Counted from the first letter of the stretch, positions 16,683-26,089 are shown. The stretch is 64,000 nucleotides of DNA from UMGS1783 sp900555065 (GCA_937991645.1 CALKPL010000020.1:1-64000), one strand, 5' to 3'. Numbers and translations: made by a program. The notes: a model not told the origin generated them from the sequence alone.

Positions 16683-18176
16683 TTATGATTTCAGTTTTAT
16701 GCGCTTCCATTTTCCGGAGAGGTAGCGCAACAGGATCAGCATGGAACGGACCACCCAGTCGGCGGCCATGGCGTACCACGCGCCCATGAGGCCGAGGTTA
16801 AACGTGTTGATGGCGACATGGGCGAAGACCGGCCGGATAATCATGACCGTAAGGCACATGATGGCCGCGGTGGCCTTGGTGTCGCCCGCGCCCTGCAGCG
16901 CGCCGGACATGGCGAACTGCAGCGCCTGCAGGGGCTGGTACAATGCGATCAGGCGCATGACCTGCCCGCCGAGAACAACGACCTGCGCGTCGTTTGAATA
17001 CAGGCGCGTAATCTGCTCGCCCAGGAAGAAAAACACCGCGCAGCAGATAAAACCGATGATGACGGCGGAGGCCTGGGCGCAGCGGTTATATCCCAGCGCC
17101 ATATCGGTTCGCTTTTTGCCAAGGCACTGGCCGGTCAGCGTCGTCGTCGCGGCCGTGATGGCCTGGCCGGGCATGAAGCTCAAACCCGCGATGTTCAGGC
17201 AGACCTGGTGGGTGGCGTATGCGATGGTGCCAAGCGATACGGCGATGCGCGTATAGGAGATCAGTCCGATGCGCAGCACAAGCTGTTCAAACATGGACGG
17301 AATGCCGATTAGGAATATATTGCTCAGAATCACTCTGTCAAAGGTAAATTTCTCTTTTAAGTTGAGCCACAGGTACCGCTTGCCGCGCAGCAGCACGACA
17401 AAGGCCATGATAAAGGCGACCACAATCCCGATCACGGTTGCGATCGCGGCGCCCGCGACCTCCAGGCGCGGGAAACCGAAATTCCCGTAGATCAGTAAGT
17501 AATTGAAAATAACGTTGACAACGTTGGCTGTGAGATTGTAAATCATGGCGGTTCGGGAATCGCCCACACCGCGCAGCGACGCGGTGACCACCGTGGTCAG
17601 GGTCATGGGCAGAAACCCGATCATGCGGATCTGCATATACTGGGTGCCGGCCACGAAAGTTTCCGTATCCGTCGCGCCCATAAACGCAATCATTTGTCCG
17701 GCAAATATGTAGCCGACAACGGAAAATAGTACCGAAAGCGCCGCTGTGATCAGCAGCGCGTGCCGCATGACGGAATTGGCGCGGTGCATATCGCCCTCCC
17801 CCTTATAGCGGGAGATGAGGGCCGTCGTACCGACATTGAGCGCTATGAACACCATCTGCAACAGCATAATCGGCTGCGTGCAGATTCCCACCGCCGAGAT
17901 GGCCTGAGGGCTGATCTGCCCGACCATCATCATATCCGCCATGGAGACGAGCTGCGCCAGCACCATTTCCACAAAGGCCGGCAGCGCGATGCGTACCACG
18001 TCGCCAAACAGCATTCTATGTGTAATTCCCGATGGCAGGGTAAGCTTTTGCCGCCCCCGCTTCTTTACGCGATTCTCTTCTTCTTGGCCCTCCTCCAACG
18101 GATCCTGGCCCATCTCCACCGCGTCGAGCGCCAGCTGAACGGATTTCCGCTCCGCTTTTTCCTGCTTTAAATCCAT
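16683..18176 (-). CDS. MATE-family efflux transporter
   Basis: The 497-residue integral membrane protein has about 12 predicted helices in two homologous halves, with MATE-type motifs such as LVSMADMMMVGQ and TASLRGVGDSRTAMIYN in the first half and MSGALQGAGDTKATAAI in the second. Family members export drugs, dyes or metabolites using Na+ or H+ gradients. The N-terminal 45 residues before the first helix are charged and longer than usual, so the true start may lie further in. The upstream ribosome-binding site of the ATG at 18176 is weak. Confidence 0.93.
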   Translation of the reverse strand: MDLKQEKAERKSVQLALDAVEMGQDPLEEGQEEENRVKKRGRQKLTLPSGITHRMLFGDVVRIALPAFVEMVLAQLVSMADMMMVGQISPQAISAVGICTQPIMLLQMVFIALNVGTTALISRYKGEGDMHRANSVMRHALLITAALSVLFSVVGYIFAGQMIAFMGATDTETFVAGTQYMQIRMIGFLPMTLTTVVTASLRGVGDSRTAMIYNLTANVVNVIFNYLLIYGNFGFPRLEVAGAAIATVIGIVVAFIMAFVVLLRGKRYLWLNLKEKFTFDRVILSNIFLIGIPSMFEQLVLRIGLISYTRIAVSLGTIAYATHQVCLNIAGLSFMPGQAITAATTTLTGQCLGKKRTDMALGYNRCAQASAVIIGFICCAVFFFLGEQITRLYSNDAQVVVLGGQVMRLIALYQPLQALQFAMSGALQGAGDTKATAAIMCLTVMIIRPVFAHVAINTFNLGLMGAWYAMAADWVVRSMLILLRYLSGKWKRIKLKS

Positions 18177-18242
18177 TGTAATTCCGGCTTTCCCGCCGAC
18201 TCACTTCCTTTCTCTGCCCGTGGACAGCGTCCGCAATGAATC

Positions 18243-18268
18243 AGCCGGCCACCGAGGCTGTGGCCGGC
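18243..18268 (-). promoter_or_regulatory. Stable leader hairpin upstream of the MATE gene
   Basis: GCCGGCCAC and GTGGCCGGC pair around a 7-nt loop, about 65 bp before the MATE start. No T run follows it, so it is not a simple terminator. I cannot assign it to a known riboswitch class. Confidence 0.35.
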
Positions 18269-18404
18269 TTGAAACAGACGTGTATTTCTTGATGAATGAA
18301 TTATACCATGAACCCTGGCAATAAAACAGCCTATTCCCTCAAAATTTACAATTTCATTGACAATTATAAATTTTATCCTATACGTATAAAATTCTTTTCA
18401 GAAA

Positions 18405-18548
18405 CGTTAAGCGCGGGCGCGAGCACAGGCGTGGGCACGGGCACGGGCGCAGGGCGCGGGGCATAGGCGCAGGCACGGGCGCGGGGCGCGGACGCGGACG
18501 CGGGCACAGGCGCGGGCGCAGGGCACAGGCGCGGGGCGTGGGCGAAAC
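18405..18548. repeat. GC-rich low-complexity tract, hexamer-like
   Basis: Degenerate GGCGCG/GGCACG/GGCGCA hexamers fill this part of the gap between the divergent MATE and SDR genes. No gene is supported. The TATAAT at 18620-18625 just to its right probably belongs to the SDR operon promoter. Confidence 0.7.
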
Positions 18549-18689
18549 CAGATGCGTATTTGCCGGCGGTTGTGCCGAATTGTGCAAGAAATGTGTAGAA
18601 CGCCGAGGGCGGGATATGCTATAATAATGTATCATACCGGCTGTTTTCAGATCGTTGAAGGCCATATTCTTGAAAGAGGGGATTCCACT

Positions 18690-19394
18690 ATGAAAAAAAC
18701 CGCGATTATTACGGGTGCGTCCAGCGGCTATGGGCTGGCCATGGCAAAGGCATTTAAGGACGCGGGGTTTACCGTTCTGATCACCGCGCGCAGCGAACAG
18801 GGACTCAGACAGGCACAGGAGCAGACGGGCGCGGACTTTATATTTGCGCAGGATGTGACGGACTATGCCGGCTGGGAACGGCTTCGCGACTTTGCCGCGG
18901 ACGCGCTGGGTGACCTGGACGTCCTTGTAAACAATGCGGGCGGCGGCCTTTCAATCAAGCCGATCGAGGCGCAGTCCAAAGAGACGATCGACGCGATTGT
19001 CGCGCTCAATCTCAACAGCGTCATGTACGCCGCAAACGTTTTTGCACCCCAGATGAAAGCGCGTAAAAGCGGGACGATTATCAATATTGCCTCCGTCTGC
19101 GCCACGCACGCATGGGCCGACTGGTCTGTCTACGCCGCCGCGAAGGCGGGCGTGCGCAACTTTACAAAAGGGCTTCAGGTTGAACTGCAGCCTTATGGGG
19201 TGCGGGCAACCTGCATTATACCCGCGTCGGCCAGCACCGGCTTCCAGGCCGCGGCCGGGATCGGCGAAACGCAGGACTCCCTGGCCGCGGAAGACATAGC
19301 AGGCGCGACGCTCTATGCCGCGACGTTACCGGAACGCGCCATCTGTGAAGAAATCACCGTCTGGGGTATGAGCCAGATGGTGCAGCCGCTTTGA
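18690..19394 (+). CDS. Short-chain dehydrogenase/reductase (SDR)
   Basis: The 234-residue NAD(P)-dependent oxidoreductase has the classical SDR signature. The cofactor loop is TGASSGYG, NNAGG follows strand 4, and the catalytic triad is the serine in INIASVC with YAAAK. The substrate is unknown. I use the ATG at 18690, preceded by GAGGGG; the longer frame to 18552 runs through the promoter. It is the first gene of an apparent operon, with the AraC-type regulator starting 3 bp after its stop. Confidence 0.93.
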   Translation: MKKTAIITGASSGYGLAMAKAFKDAGFTVLITARSEQGLRQAQEQTGADFIFAQDVTDYAGWERLRDFAADALGDLDVLVNNAGGGLSIKPIEAQSKETIDAIVALNLNSVMYAANVFAPQMKARKSGTIINIASVCATHAWADWSVYAAAKAGVRNFTKGLQVELQPYGVRATCIIPASASTGFQAAAGIGETQDSLAAEDIAGATLYAATLPERAICEEITVWGMSQMVQPL

Positions 19395-19397
19395 TCC

Positions 19398-20252
19398 ATG
19401 TATAACGGCATTGAAAAAATAAACGCCGTAATCGACTATATCGAGGCGCATCTGTGCGGCGACATTCAGTGCACGGAGCTTGCGCGGATCGCGGAGCTTT
19501 CGGCCTATGAATTCCGGCGTATCTTCTCCTTTATCGTCGGCGTGCCGGTCGCCGAGTATATCCGCACCCGCCGCCTCTCCCGCGCGGCGGAGGATATAAA
19601 ACTCGGCGCGGGCAGCCTGGCCGAGATCAGCGAGCGCTACGGCTATGATTCGGCCTCCTCTTTTGGCAGGGCGTTTCGGGATGCGTTCGGCGTTTCTCCG
19701 AAAAAGGCCGCGCAGACGGATTGCTATGTCGCCGCATTTACCAAGCCGTCTTTTGATTTCACCATGCGGAATATGGAGAGCATTCCCTACACCATCAAGC
19801 GGCTGCCCGCCTTTTCCATTCTGGGCGTGCACGGCGTTTCCAATTTGCGCGATACGGTGTGCTGCGAGAGCGTCTGGCAGCTCTATGACGCGCCCGGAGT
19901 GGCGGACCGGCTGGCCGCGCTCTCGTGCGACGGGAAGGTTTACGCCGCCTATGAAAACCATGACGACGGCGACGTGCTGTGCCGCATCGGCGTGCGCACG
20001 GACGCGACGTACCCCGCCTTTTCGGAAACGGAAATCGCAGGCGGGCTGTGGGTGCTGTTCGAAGCGAAAAGCGGACTGACGGAAGCGCAGATCAACGATC
20101 TGTACGCGAAAATCCTGTTTTCCTGGCTGCCGTCCGGCCGCACCCGGTACGACGGCGCGCGGCCCAATGTGGAAATCTTTGCACAAGAGGACGGGACGGA
20201 CGCGTTTACCATTATGATCCCGGTTACCAACAGCAGTGAAAGAGAGGGATAG
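19398..20252 (+). CDS. AraC-family regulator with C-terminal GyrI-like effector domain
   Basis: The 284-residue protein has an N-terminal double HTH (residues about 8-105; LARIAELSAYEFRRIFSF and ISERYGYDSASSFGRAFRDA). The C-terminal GyrI-like (SOUL/effector-binding) domain begins near residue 125 and includes the FSILGVHG and GGLWVLFEA segments. This Rob-like layout usually senses small hydrophobic molecules and activates efflux or detoxification genes. Tightly spaced neighbours suggest it controls its own operon (SDR, then itself, then oxidoreductase). Confidence 0.92.
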   Translation: MYNGIEKINAVIDYIEAHLCGDIQCTELARIAELSAYEFRRIFSFIVGVPVAEYIRTRRLSRAAEDIKLGAGSLAEISERYGYDSASSFGRAFRDAFGVSPKKAAQTDCYVAAFTKPSFDFTMRNMESIPYTIKRLPAFSILGVHGVSNLRDTVCCESVWQLYDAPGVADRLAALSCDGKVYAAYENHDDGDVLCRIGVRTDATYPAFSETEIAGGLWVLFEAKSGLTEAQINDLYAKILFSWLPSGRTRYDGARPNVEIFAQEDGTDAFTIMIPVTNSSEREG

Positions 20253-20254
20253 AG

Positions 20255-22174
20255 ATGCACGATATATTTCTGGAGGCCGAGAGTTTTCAGGACCCCGGCG
20301 GCTGGCTGATGGAATCGCAGTCCGTAGCCGAGATGGGTTCCGCCTATATCATGGCGCACGGACTGGGCACGCCCGTGGCCGACGCCGTTACTGAATTTAA
20401 CGTGGAGGAAGCGGGCGAATACCATATATATGTCCGCACCCGCGATTGGACGGCCGTCTGGGGCCGCGGTACGCCGGCCGGACGCTTTACCGTCGGCGTG
20501 GACGGCGATTTCTTCGATACGGAAATGGGTACGAACGGCCCATCCTGGGCCTGGCAGGAGGCGGGTGTGCGCCGGCTGGAGCCGGGACGGCATACGCTTG
20601 CGCTGCACGACCTGACCGGCTTTAACGGACGCGCCGACGCAATCTTTCTTTCCACGCAGACGATACCGCCTGACGACGCCGACGCCCTGCAGGCGTTTCG
20701 CGACGGTTTTATCAACCCGACAATCGATCGGGACGAGACGGAGTACGACCTCGTCGTCGTGGGCGGCGGGATCGCAGGGATCTGCACCGCGCTGTCAGCA
20801 CAGCGCGAGGGGCTGCACGTTCTGCTCATCAACGACCGGCCCGTGCTCGGCGGCTGCAATTCCTCGGAGATCCGCGTCTGCCTCGGCGGACGGCTGCATG
20901 AGCCGCCGTATACCAACCTGGGCAGGCTCGTCAAGGAAATTGAACCGATTATGGGCGATCCCAACCTGTTTGATAAAGAGCTGTACGAAGACAACCGCAA
21001 GCGCTTCGCCTTTATGCTGTATGAGGCGAAAGGCACGGCGGCTATTGCGCAGGAAGAACGCGCCGTTGCAATTGAAACCGAGGGACGGAGCATCCGCGCC
21101 GTCGTGACCCTGTCCATGCGCAGCGGCAGGAAAAAACGCTATACCGGCAAGCTGTTCTGCGACTGCACCGGCGACGCGGTCCTGTCGCGCATGGCCGGCT
21201 GCGAAGTGATGTACGGCCGGGAGGGGAAGGCTGAATTCAACGAGAGCCTCGCCGCGCCCGAGCATGAGAATCTCGTCATGGGCCAGTCCATACGCTGGTA
21301 TACGGAGGACTGCGGCCGGCCCGTGGATTTCCCCGATATTGATTTCGCCATCCCATTTACCGAGCAGGACTGTTTCCACACCTTTAACGGCGACTGGGAA
21401 CAGGAGAGCGGCTTCCGCCGCCAGATGGCGACTGAGACGGAGTATATCCGCGATTACGGCCTGCTGGCCATCTTTTCCAACTGGTCGTTCCAGAAAAATC
21501 ATTCGGCGCGCAAAGATGAATACAGGAATTACCGCCTGGTCTGGGCTTCCCATCTGGGCGGGAAGCGGGAAAGCTACCGCGTTCTGGGGGATATGATCCT
21601 GACGCAGAACGATATTGAGGACCATATCATCTACCCCGACGCGACCGCCTCCATGACCTGGAGCATTGACCTGCACTTCCCGGAATATGACTGCGAACAG
21701 CGCTTCGGAGAAGGGTTCCGCTCCTTCGCCTACCACAGGGGGATCAAACGGCCGTATCCCGTACCGTACCGCACGCTGTACGCGCGGGACTGCGACAACC
21801 TGTTCCTTGGCGGACGGATCCTTTCCATGACCCACGTCGCGTTCTCTTCCGCACGCGTCATGCGCACGCTCGGACAGCTGGGCGAGGTCGTTGGCCTTGC
21901 CGCAAAGGTCGCGCGCGACCACGACGCGTTGCCGCGCGATGTGTACGAACGTTACCTGCCGGAATTGATTGAAGCAATGAAACGCGGCTGCAATTCGCCC
22001 GATGCGTTCCAGTGCGACATCGGTGAGGAGGAAGCGTATCACTTTAAAGACGCAGGCTGGTTTTACGCCGATGCGGATGAGGACTACAATACCCATCCGA
22101 TGATCGATAAAGTCAGGCGCAACGTCCGGCATATGGGCGTCGAGCACCGGGACAAGGACTTTTTGAAAGAATAA
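20255..22174 (+). CDS. FAD-dependent oxidoreductase with N-terminal beta-sandwich domain
   Basis: The predicted protein has 639 residues. About 150 N-terminal residues look like a carbohydrate-binding-type beta sandwich (FLEAESFQDPGGW ... GEYHIYVRTRDW). A Rossmann FAD motif follows (DLVVVGGGIAGICTALSAQ near residue 165), with LGGCNSSEIRV and CTGDAVLSRMAGC further on, as in the FAD_oxidored (PF12831) family. Such proteins are often found in polysaccharide-use loci, but the substrate is not known here. There is no signal peptide. The ATG lies 2 bp after the AraC stop, in the same operon. Confidence 0.85.
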   Translation: MHDIFLEAESFQDPGGWLMESQSVAEMGSAYIMAHGLGTPVADAVTEFNVEEAGEYHIYVRTRDWTAVWGRGTPAGRFTVGVDGDFFDTEMGTNGPSWAWQEAGVRRLEPGRHTLALHDLTGFNGRADAIFLSTQTIPPDDADALQAFRDGFINPTIDRDETEYDLVVVGGGIAGICTALSAQREGLHVLLINDRPVLGGCNSSEIRVCLGGRLHEPPYTNLGRLVKEIEPIMGDPNLFDKELYEDNRKRFAFMLYEAKGTAAIAQEERAVAIETEGRSIRAVVTLSMRSGRKKRYTGKLFCDCTGDAVLSRMAGCEVMYGREGKAEFNESLAAPEHENLVMGQSIRWYTEDCGRPVDFPDIDFAIPFTEQDCFHTFNGDWEQESGFRRQMATETEYIRDYGLLAIFSNWSFQKNHSARKDEYRNYRLVWASHLGGKRESYRVLGDMILTQNDIEDHIIYPDATASMTWSIDLHFPEYDCEQRFGEGFRSFAYHRGIKRPYPVPYRTLYARDCDNLFLGGRILSMTHVAFSSARVMRTLGQLGEVVGLAAKVARDHDALPRDVYERYLPELIEAMKRGCNSPDAFQCDIGEEEAYHFKDAGWFYADADEDYNTHPMIDKVRRNVRHMGVEHRDKDFLKE

Positions 22175-22186
22175 TCTGACCTATAA

Positions 22187-22226
22187 CAAAACACCCGGAA
22201 CCCTTAAAAGGGTTCCGGGTGTTTTC
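22187..22226 (+). terminator. Bidirectional terminator between convergent genes
   Basis: The perfect stem ACACCCGGAACCC / GGGTTCCGGGTGT has A-rich left and T-rich right flanks. It serves the oxidoreductase gene and the convergent GNAT gene. Confidence 0.9.
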
Positions 22227-22244
22227 ATGCGGACAGACAGTCGA

Positions 22245-22841
22245 TCATACGCCTGTTTCCACAAAATGGTCGGCGTAGATTTCCCAGTACTTCCGATAAA
22301 CCCGGTCCTCCCGACCGTCCAGGTTGCACTGGTACATACGAAACGTTACCCAAATATTCTTGGGCTGCCACAATTCGCGGTATGAATAGCGGTAACGCAT
22401 GCCCAGCTTTTTCATGACCGCGCCGCTGGCGGGGTTGTTTACATCGTGCGTCGCCGTGATATAGGGTACGCCGTCGGCCTGCAGCCGCGCCATGACAGCG
22501 CGGCCCGCTTCGGTTATGAGCCCGCGGCCCCAGTGCGACCGGCGCAGAAAATACCCAAAGTCGCGGCTGTCGCTGTCCGAGACATGCACTTCCCCGATCG
22601 GACTGTCCTCCCCGCGCAGACAGACGGCGTACCGGTATCCGGACGGACGGGCATAGTATTGCAGATACGCGCTGTTTAAGTGTTCTTTCGCCTCGTCGAG
22701 CGAAGCGAGCGGGAACATCGGCAGATATGCGGTTACCTCAGGATCGCTGAGTATTGCGTACAGTGCGGCGGCGTCGTCCGCCCGAAATCTGCGCAAGAAA
22801 AGCCGCTGCGTCCACAGCATGGGCGTATTCTCCCGACCCAT
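22245..22841 (-). CDS. GNAT-family N-acetyltransferase (RimJ/RimL-like)
   Basis: The 198-residue protein has the RimJ/RimL-type N terminus (TQRLFLRRFRADDAAALY) and the acetyl-CoA loop SHWGRGLITEAGRAVMARL. The substrate may be a protein N terminus or a small amine. Two starts are possible: ATG 22841 with AAAGGAG 11 nt upstream, or the ATG seven codons later (22820) with GGGAG at closer spacing. The gene is convergent with the oxidoreductase operon. Confidence 0.88.
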   Translation of the reverse strand: MGRENTPMLWTQRLFLRRFRADDAAALYAILSDPEVTAYLPMFPLASLDEAKEHLNSAYLQYYARPSGYRYAVCLRGEDSPIGEVHVSDSDSRDFGYFLRRSHWGRGLITEAGRAVMARLQADGVPYITATHDVNNPASGAVMKKLGMRYRYSYRELWQPKNIWVTFRMYQCNLDGREDRVYRKYWEIYADHFVETGV

Positions 22842-22913
22842 TATGCATCAGGCTCCTTTCCAGCTATATTCCGGCTTTCCACAAACAGGAGACCCGCCGC
22901 GGCGGCGGGATGT

Positions 22914-23093
22914 GCCGGCAGCTTTTGCAAAAATGTCGCCGCAAACGATGTGCAGCTTAGATTTGGGGTCCCCGCAAAGCCAGCTGGCTTTGCGGGGGAA
23001 GGAAGAGCGACAAAGCGAATAAGAGACGGCGTTTGCTTTTTCAAAGCAAACGCCGGCGCGAACGATACGCAGTCCGCGACGACGTGGCAAATT
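22914..23093. repeat. Modular intergenic repeat element, copy A
   Basis: The segment around TGCAGCTTAGATTTGGGGTC, followed by the hairpin CCCCGCAAAGCC...GGCTTTGCGGGG and ending in CGACGTGGC, recurs in varied form at 25590-25690 and 25845-26005. The intervening modules differ in sequence but keep their order. No reading frame is shared between copies. It fills most of the gap between the GNAT gene and the surface-protein gene. Confidence 0.7.
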
Positions 23094-23148
23094 TCCCTTA
23101 TTTTGATACAATGCACCCCCTAAAGTAAAAGGGGTGCATTGCTTGAGA

Positions 23149-24363
23149 TTAATGATTATATTTCTTTCTGCGGCTATAAACCGTAGCCATAGATATGCCG
23201 CATACGGACACAAGCATCAGTGCAATCCAAAGATCCACATTGCTGTTGTCGCCGGTCGGTGGAACGACTGTTGTGTTATCATCAGCGGATGCCGCTTCGA
23301 TGGTGAACTCCGCTGTAGCCGTGCCGGTATCGGAGACAATGGCCAGCGTATGCTTGCCGGCGGACAGGGTCTCCAGATATTCCGCTTTTAGCGTGACAAT
23401 GGTGCTGCCTTCCTTAACCGTGTAGTTGGACGGGGCAAGGTCTTTACCGTCCACCTGCACTTTTATAAAGTCAGCAAAGTCAGCGTTGGATGTAAAGGAA
23501 AGGCCGTCCTTGCTGCCTTCCTGCCATGTGTCTGCCCCGGTAGTGATTGCAGGCTGAAAGCCGCTGTCAATCGTGCCGCACACGGTGCATTTGCCGTTTT
23601 CGTAGTTGTGTCCTTTCGCCGCAATCACCGTTTCAGCGCGGGGAATTACGTTCCTGCCCTCGGCATCTCCAAAGAACTTGTCACAGGCTCTGCAAGTCCA
23701 GTATTCATTATTACCCGCTGTAGTACAGGTGGGTTCTTTTCTCACCACATGGATCAAATCGCCATGGTTTGCTTCATCTGTTTGGCCATAGGGCTGCCCG
23801 CAAATTTGGCATTCCGCGCGCTCCACACAAGTTGCGGTTCCACCGGCGTGCTTGTGGGGAATCGTTACCATCTCTTCTTTGACAGCATCCGAAAAAACAG
23901 GGGTCTGGCCTGCAATCGAGTTGGAAACTGTAACCGGTTTTATATTCCCTGTTTCATCTGTTCCCGGTATGATGTCCGTAATGATCACCTTGCCATTCGC
24001 ATCGATGGTATATACTATCTTGCAAACATCTTCCGGTTGTGTCACATCCAGTTCTTCCGGAACAACAATGCTCTCAACGCTTTCGTCAAATGCTGTCTCA
24101 GGAATACTTTCAACAGGCTTGCCGGTTATTTCAAGCGGGAGTTCAACGCCTGTTTGATTTCCCTGAACTATTTGTGTGATTGTGCACGAATCGGAGTCAT
24201 CGCGCGGATCGCTTTCATAGAGGATTTTGTTGACCGATCCGTCCACAACGATTTTTTCAATCTCATAGTTATCCGCAGCGTTTATCATCACCGTAGTGAC
24301 CGGCTTGTTTTCAACAGTGGCAGGAACAACATATTCCTGCTCCATCATAAAATGGCTCAACAA
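23149..24363 (-). CDS. C-terminal part of a sortase-anchored surface protein (downstream of an in-frame TAG)
   Basis: This open frame of about 404 codons is in the same frame as the next gene upstream, separated from it only by a TAG codon and 19 sense codons. It contains repeats of surface-protein type, two Cys-pair segments (CERAECQICG and CRACDKFFG ... CTVCG) and a C-terminal cell-wall sorting signal: PPTGD, a hydrophobic helix and the tail RRKKYNH. It has no signal peptide and no ribosome-binding site at its first TTG. I therefore think it is not a separate gene but the distal half of one roughly 750-residue protein. Confidence 0.6.
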   Translation of the reverse strand: MLSHFMMEQEYVVPATVENKPVTTVMINAADNYEIEKIVVDGSVNKILYESDPRDDSDSCTITQIVQGNQTGVELPLEITGKPVESIPETAFDESVESIVVPEELDVTQPEDVCKIVYTIDANGKVIITDIIPGTDETGNIKPVTVSNSIAGQTPVFSDAVKEEMVTIPHKHAGGTATCVERAECQICGQPYGQTDEANHGDLIHVVRKEPTCTTAGNNEYWTCRACDKFFGDAEGRNVIPRAETVIAAKGHNYENGKCTVCGTIDSGFQPAITTGADTWQEGSKDGLSFTSNADFADFIKVQVDGKDLAPSNYTVKEGSTIVTLKAEYLETLSAGKHTLAIVSDTGTATAEFTIEAASADDNTTVVPPTGDNSNVDLWIALMLVSVCGISMATVYSRRKKYNH

Positions 24364-24420
24364 AACATTTGTAATAATGATATTTCCGCCGGCGTCCTCG
24401 CTATAGGATACAACCGCACC

Positions 24421-25392
24421 CTACATCATCCTAAGATCATACATACTGGTTGTAATGTCTTTCATAAACAGAGTGCTTACATCTCTGGGTACTGTGAGAA
24501 GATGAAGGGAATCTTCAATGCTGCCGGATGTTCCTGATGTAAGATATGCGACCTTATCGCCATTTTCGGTTTTAACGACCAGCTTGGAAATTTCCTCCGG
24601 TATGGTCGCTTTTATGTCTTCCTCTACAACGATTATATTTTGTGCCGTAAGACCCGAGAAGGAAAAGGCATCATCGGCATACTGCTTTACCACAAGGTCT
24701 CCAAAATTTTTAGGCAATGTTATTGTTTGCCTGTAGCTGGGTTCGGTAATATATTTTGTAACTGTGATCTCACCATCATCTTCTGTGTGATAATACCATG
24801 CAGTCTCACCTGACGCCGGGACAACATTAAATTTATCCTCGCATACCAATATGACTCCGCAAGACCATACTCCATCAAATATATATCCGTCAAAAACAAT
24901 TTGCGTCTCGGAACCATAGCGCACATCCTGGACAAAGAAGTTCGCTCCATCCGTATCCTTATCATACTTATAAACCACATAGGCTGTTTGTTCAGGTATT
25001 CCGGCGGTTTCAATATCCGCCCGCGCGCCCTCCGGGATTAAAATCAAATCAACCTTGTCGCATCCCTTAAAGGCATTGACGCCTATGCTTGTGGCATCCG
25101 CATTGATTTTTATCGTACCTGTCAGATTTACGCAGCCCTCAAAGGCGGACTCGCCGAGATTAAGGACCGGCGTGTCCAGCCGCTGAAATGTTACGCTTTT
25201 GACATCTTCCTTTTTAATATCGGGATCACTGCGCCATTGGGTAGAACCCGCATCATTCCTGATATGAAGTGTTCCGGTTTCCGTGTCAAAGGAATATCCA
25301 TCCTTGTCTATAACTTGCGCATTAGCGGCCGTTGGAATAAGCCCAGCAAAAAGGCAAACCGCCAATAGTATAACAAAAAGTTTTTTTCTCAC
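24421..25392 (-). CDS. N-terminal part of a BspA-like leucine-rich surface protein, ends at an in-frame TAG
   Basis: The 323-codon frame begins with a signal peptide (RKKLFVILLAVCLFAGLIPT ... ANA). It continues with BspA-type leucine-rich repeat sequence (LNLGESAFEGCVNLTGTI, IGVNAFKGCDKVDLILIPEG). The start is GTG at 25392, with AGGAGG 8 nt upstream; the longer frame to 25482 lacks such a site. It ends in a TAG at 24421-24423, after which the same frame runs on to the wall-anchor signal at 23149. Without the distal part the product would be secreted but not wall-anchored. Either this is a recent nonsense mutation or the codon is read through. Confidence 0.75.
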   Translation of the reverse strand: MRKKLFVILLAVCLFAGLIPTAANAQVIDKDGYSFDTETGTLHIRNDAGSTQWRSDPDIKKEDVKSVTFQRLDTPVLNLGESAFEGCVNLTGTIKINADATSIGVNAFKGCDKVDLILIPEGARADIETAGIPEQTAYVVYKYDKDTDGANFFVQDVRYGSETQIVFDGYIFDGVWSCGVILVCEDKFNVVPASGETAWYYHTEDDGEITVTKYITEPSYRQTITLPKNFGDLVVKQYADDAFSFSGLTAQNIIVVEEDIKATIPEEISKLVVKTENGDKVAYLTSGTSGSIEDSLHLLTVPRDVSTLFMKDITTSMYDLRMM

Positions 25393-25589
25393 TGCAGCAA
25401 CCTCCTGCAACGCACCAAAATATAACAATAACAGCATGACATATCCAAAATAAGATAAAATAAAAATTCTGTATCTGTACAACTTTCGGTTATATGAGAA
25501 AACAGAAGACCCGGACTTGATTTCACACGTTTTCCTATCCTTATTCTTTAAAAGATTTTATCATAAATCCGATCTCATTTCAACACCTG

Positions 25590-25998
25590 TGCTTCTTATA
25601 TTTGAGGGCCCCGCAAAGCCGCCGGCTCTGCGGGGGGAGGAGGAGCGACGGAGTGAATGAGCGACGGCGTGTAAAGCCACATGAAAAAGATGTTATCTGT
25701 TTTTCAGAGGTGAGAGTTGAACCCTCGCATCCCCTAAAAAGGTTGGTAGCAAGCTGGAGCGTTGCGAGCGCGTTTACAAGCGAGCAGCAAAGGCGCAGCG
25801 CGACCTTTTTCGGAGAGGAGACGCAGCGAAAGAGCGCGCCGGTGACTTTTACAAAAAAAGTTGCCGCAAGCGACATGCAGCTTATATTGGGGGTCCCCGC
25901 AAAGCCGCCGGCTTTGTGGAGGAAGGAGGAGCAGCGGCGTAAGCGCGCTCTGATTTTTATAAAAAATCGGAGCAAGCGATACAAAGCTTGCTCCGACG
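25590..25998. repeat. Modular intergenic repeat elements, copies B and C
   Basis: Two variants of the element at 22914 lie head to tail here. Both have the hairpin CCCCGCAAAGCCGCCGGCT... and purine-rich GGAGGAGGAGCG modules. The second ends in GCTTGCTCCGACGTGGC, and its last bases merge with the 3' end of the tRNA-Ser gene. Plus-strand frames across it are not supported as genes. The AT-rich stretch 25400-25590 is the promoter side of the surface-protein gene. Confidence 0.7.
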
Positions 25999-26089
25999 TG
26001 GCGGAGAAGGGGAGACTCGAACTCCCGCGCCGGTTTCCCGACCTACGCCCTTAGCAGGGGCGCCTCGTCACCAACTTGAGTACTTCTCC
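25999..26089 (-). tRNA. tRNA-Ser (GCT)
   Basis: On the minus strand the gene has a 7-bp acceptor stem GGAGAAG / CTTCTCC with encoded CCA, the anticodon loop CTGCTAA (anticodon GCT), a long variable arm typical of serine tRNAs, and the T loop GTTCGAGTC. Confidence 0.95.

Noticed and set aside
23109..23142. Hairpin after the surface-protein gene as a terminator
   Set aside because: The stem is strong, but no T run follows it on the minus strand, so I did not list it as a terminator.
22914..26005. CRISPR array
   Set aside because: Repeats in this area are few, irregular and of different lengths, with no regular spacers and no cas genes. The other tandem arrays in the window have no unique spacers either.
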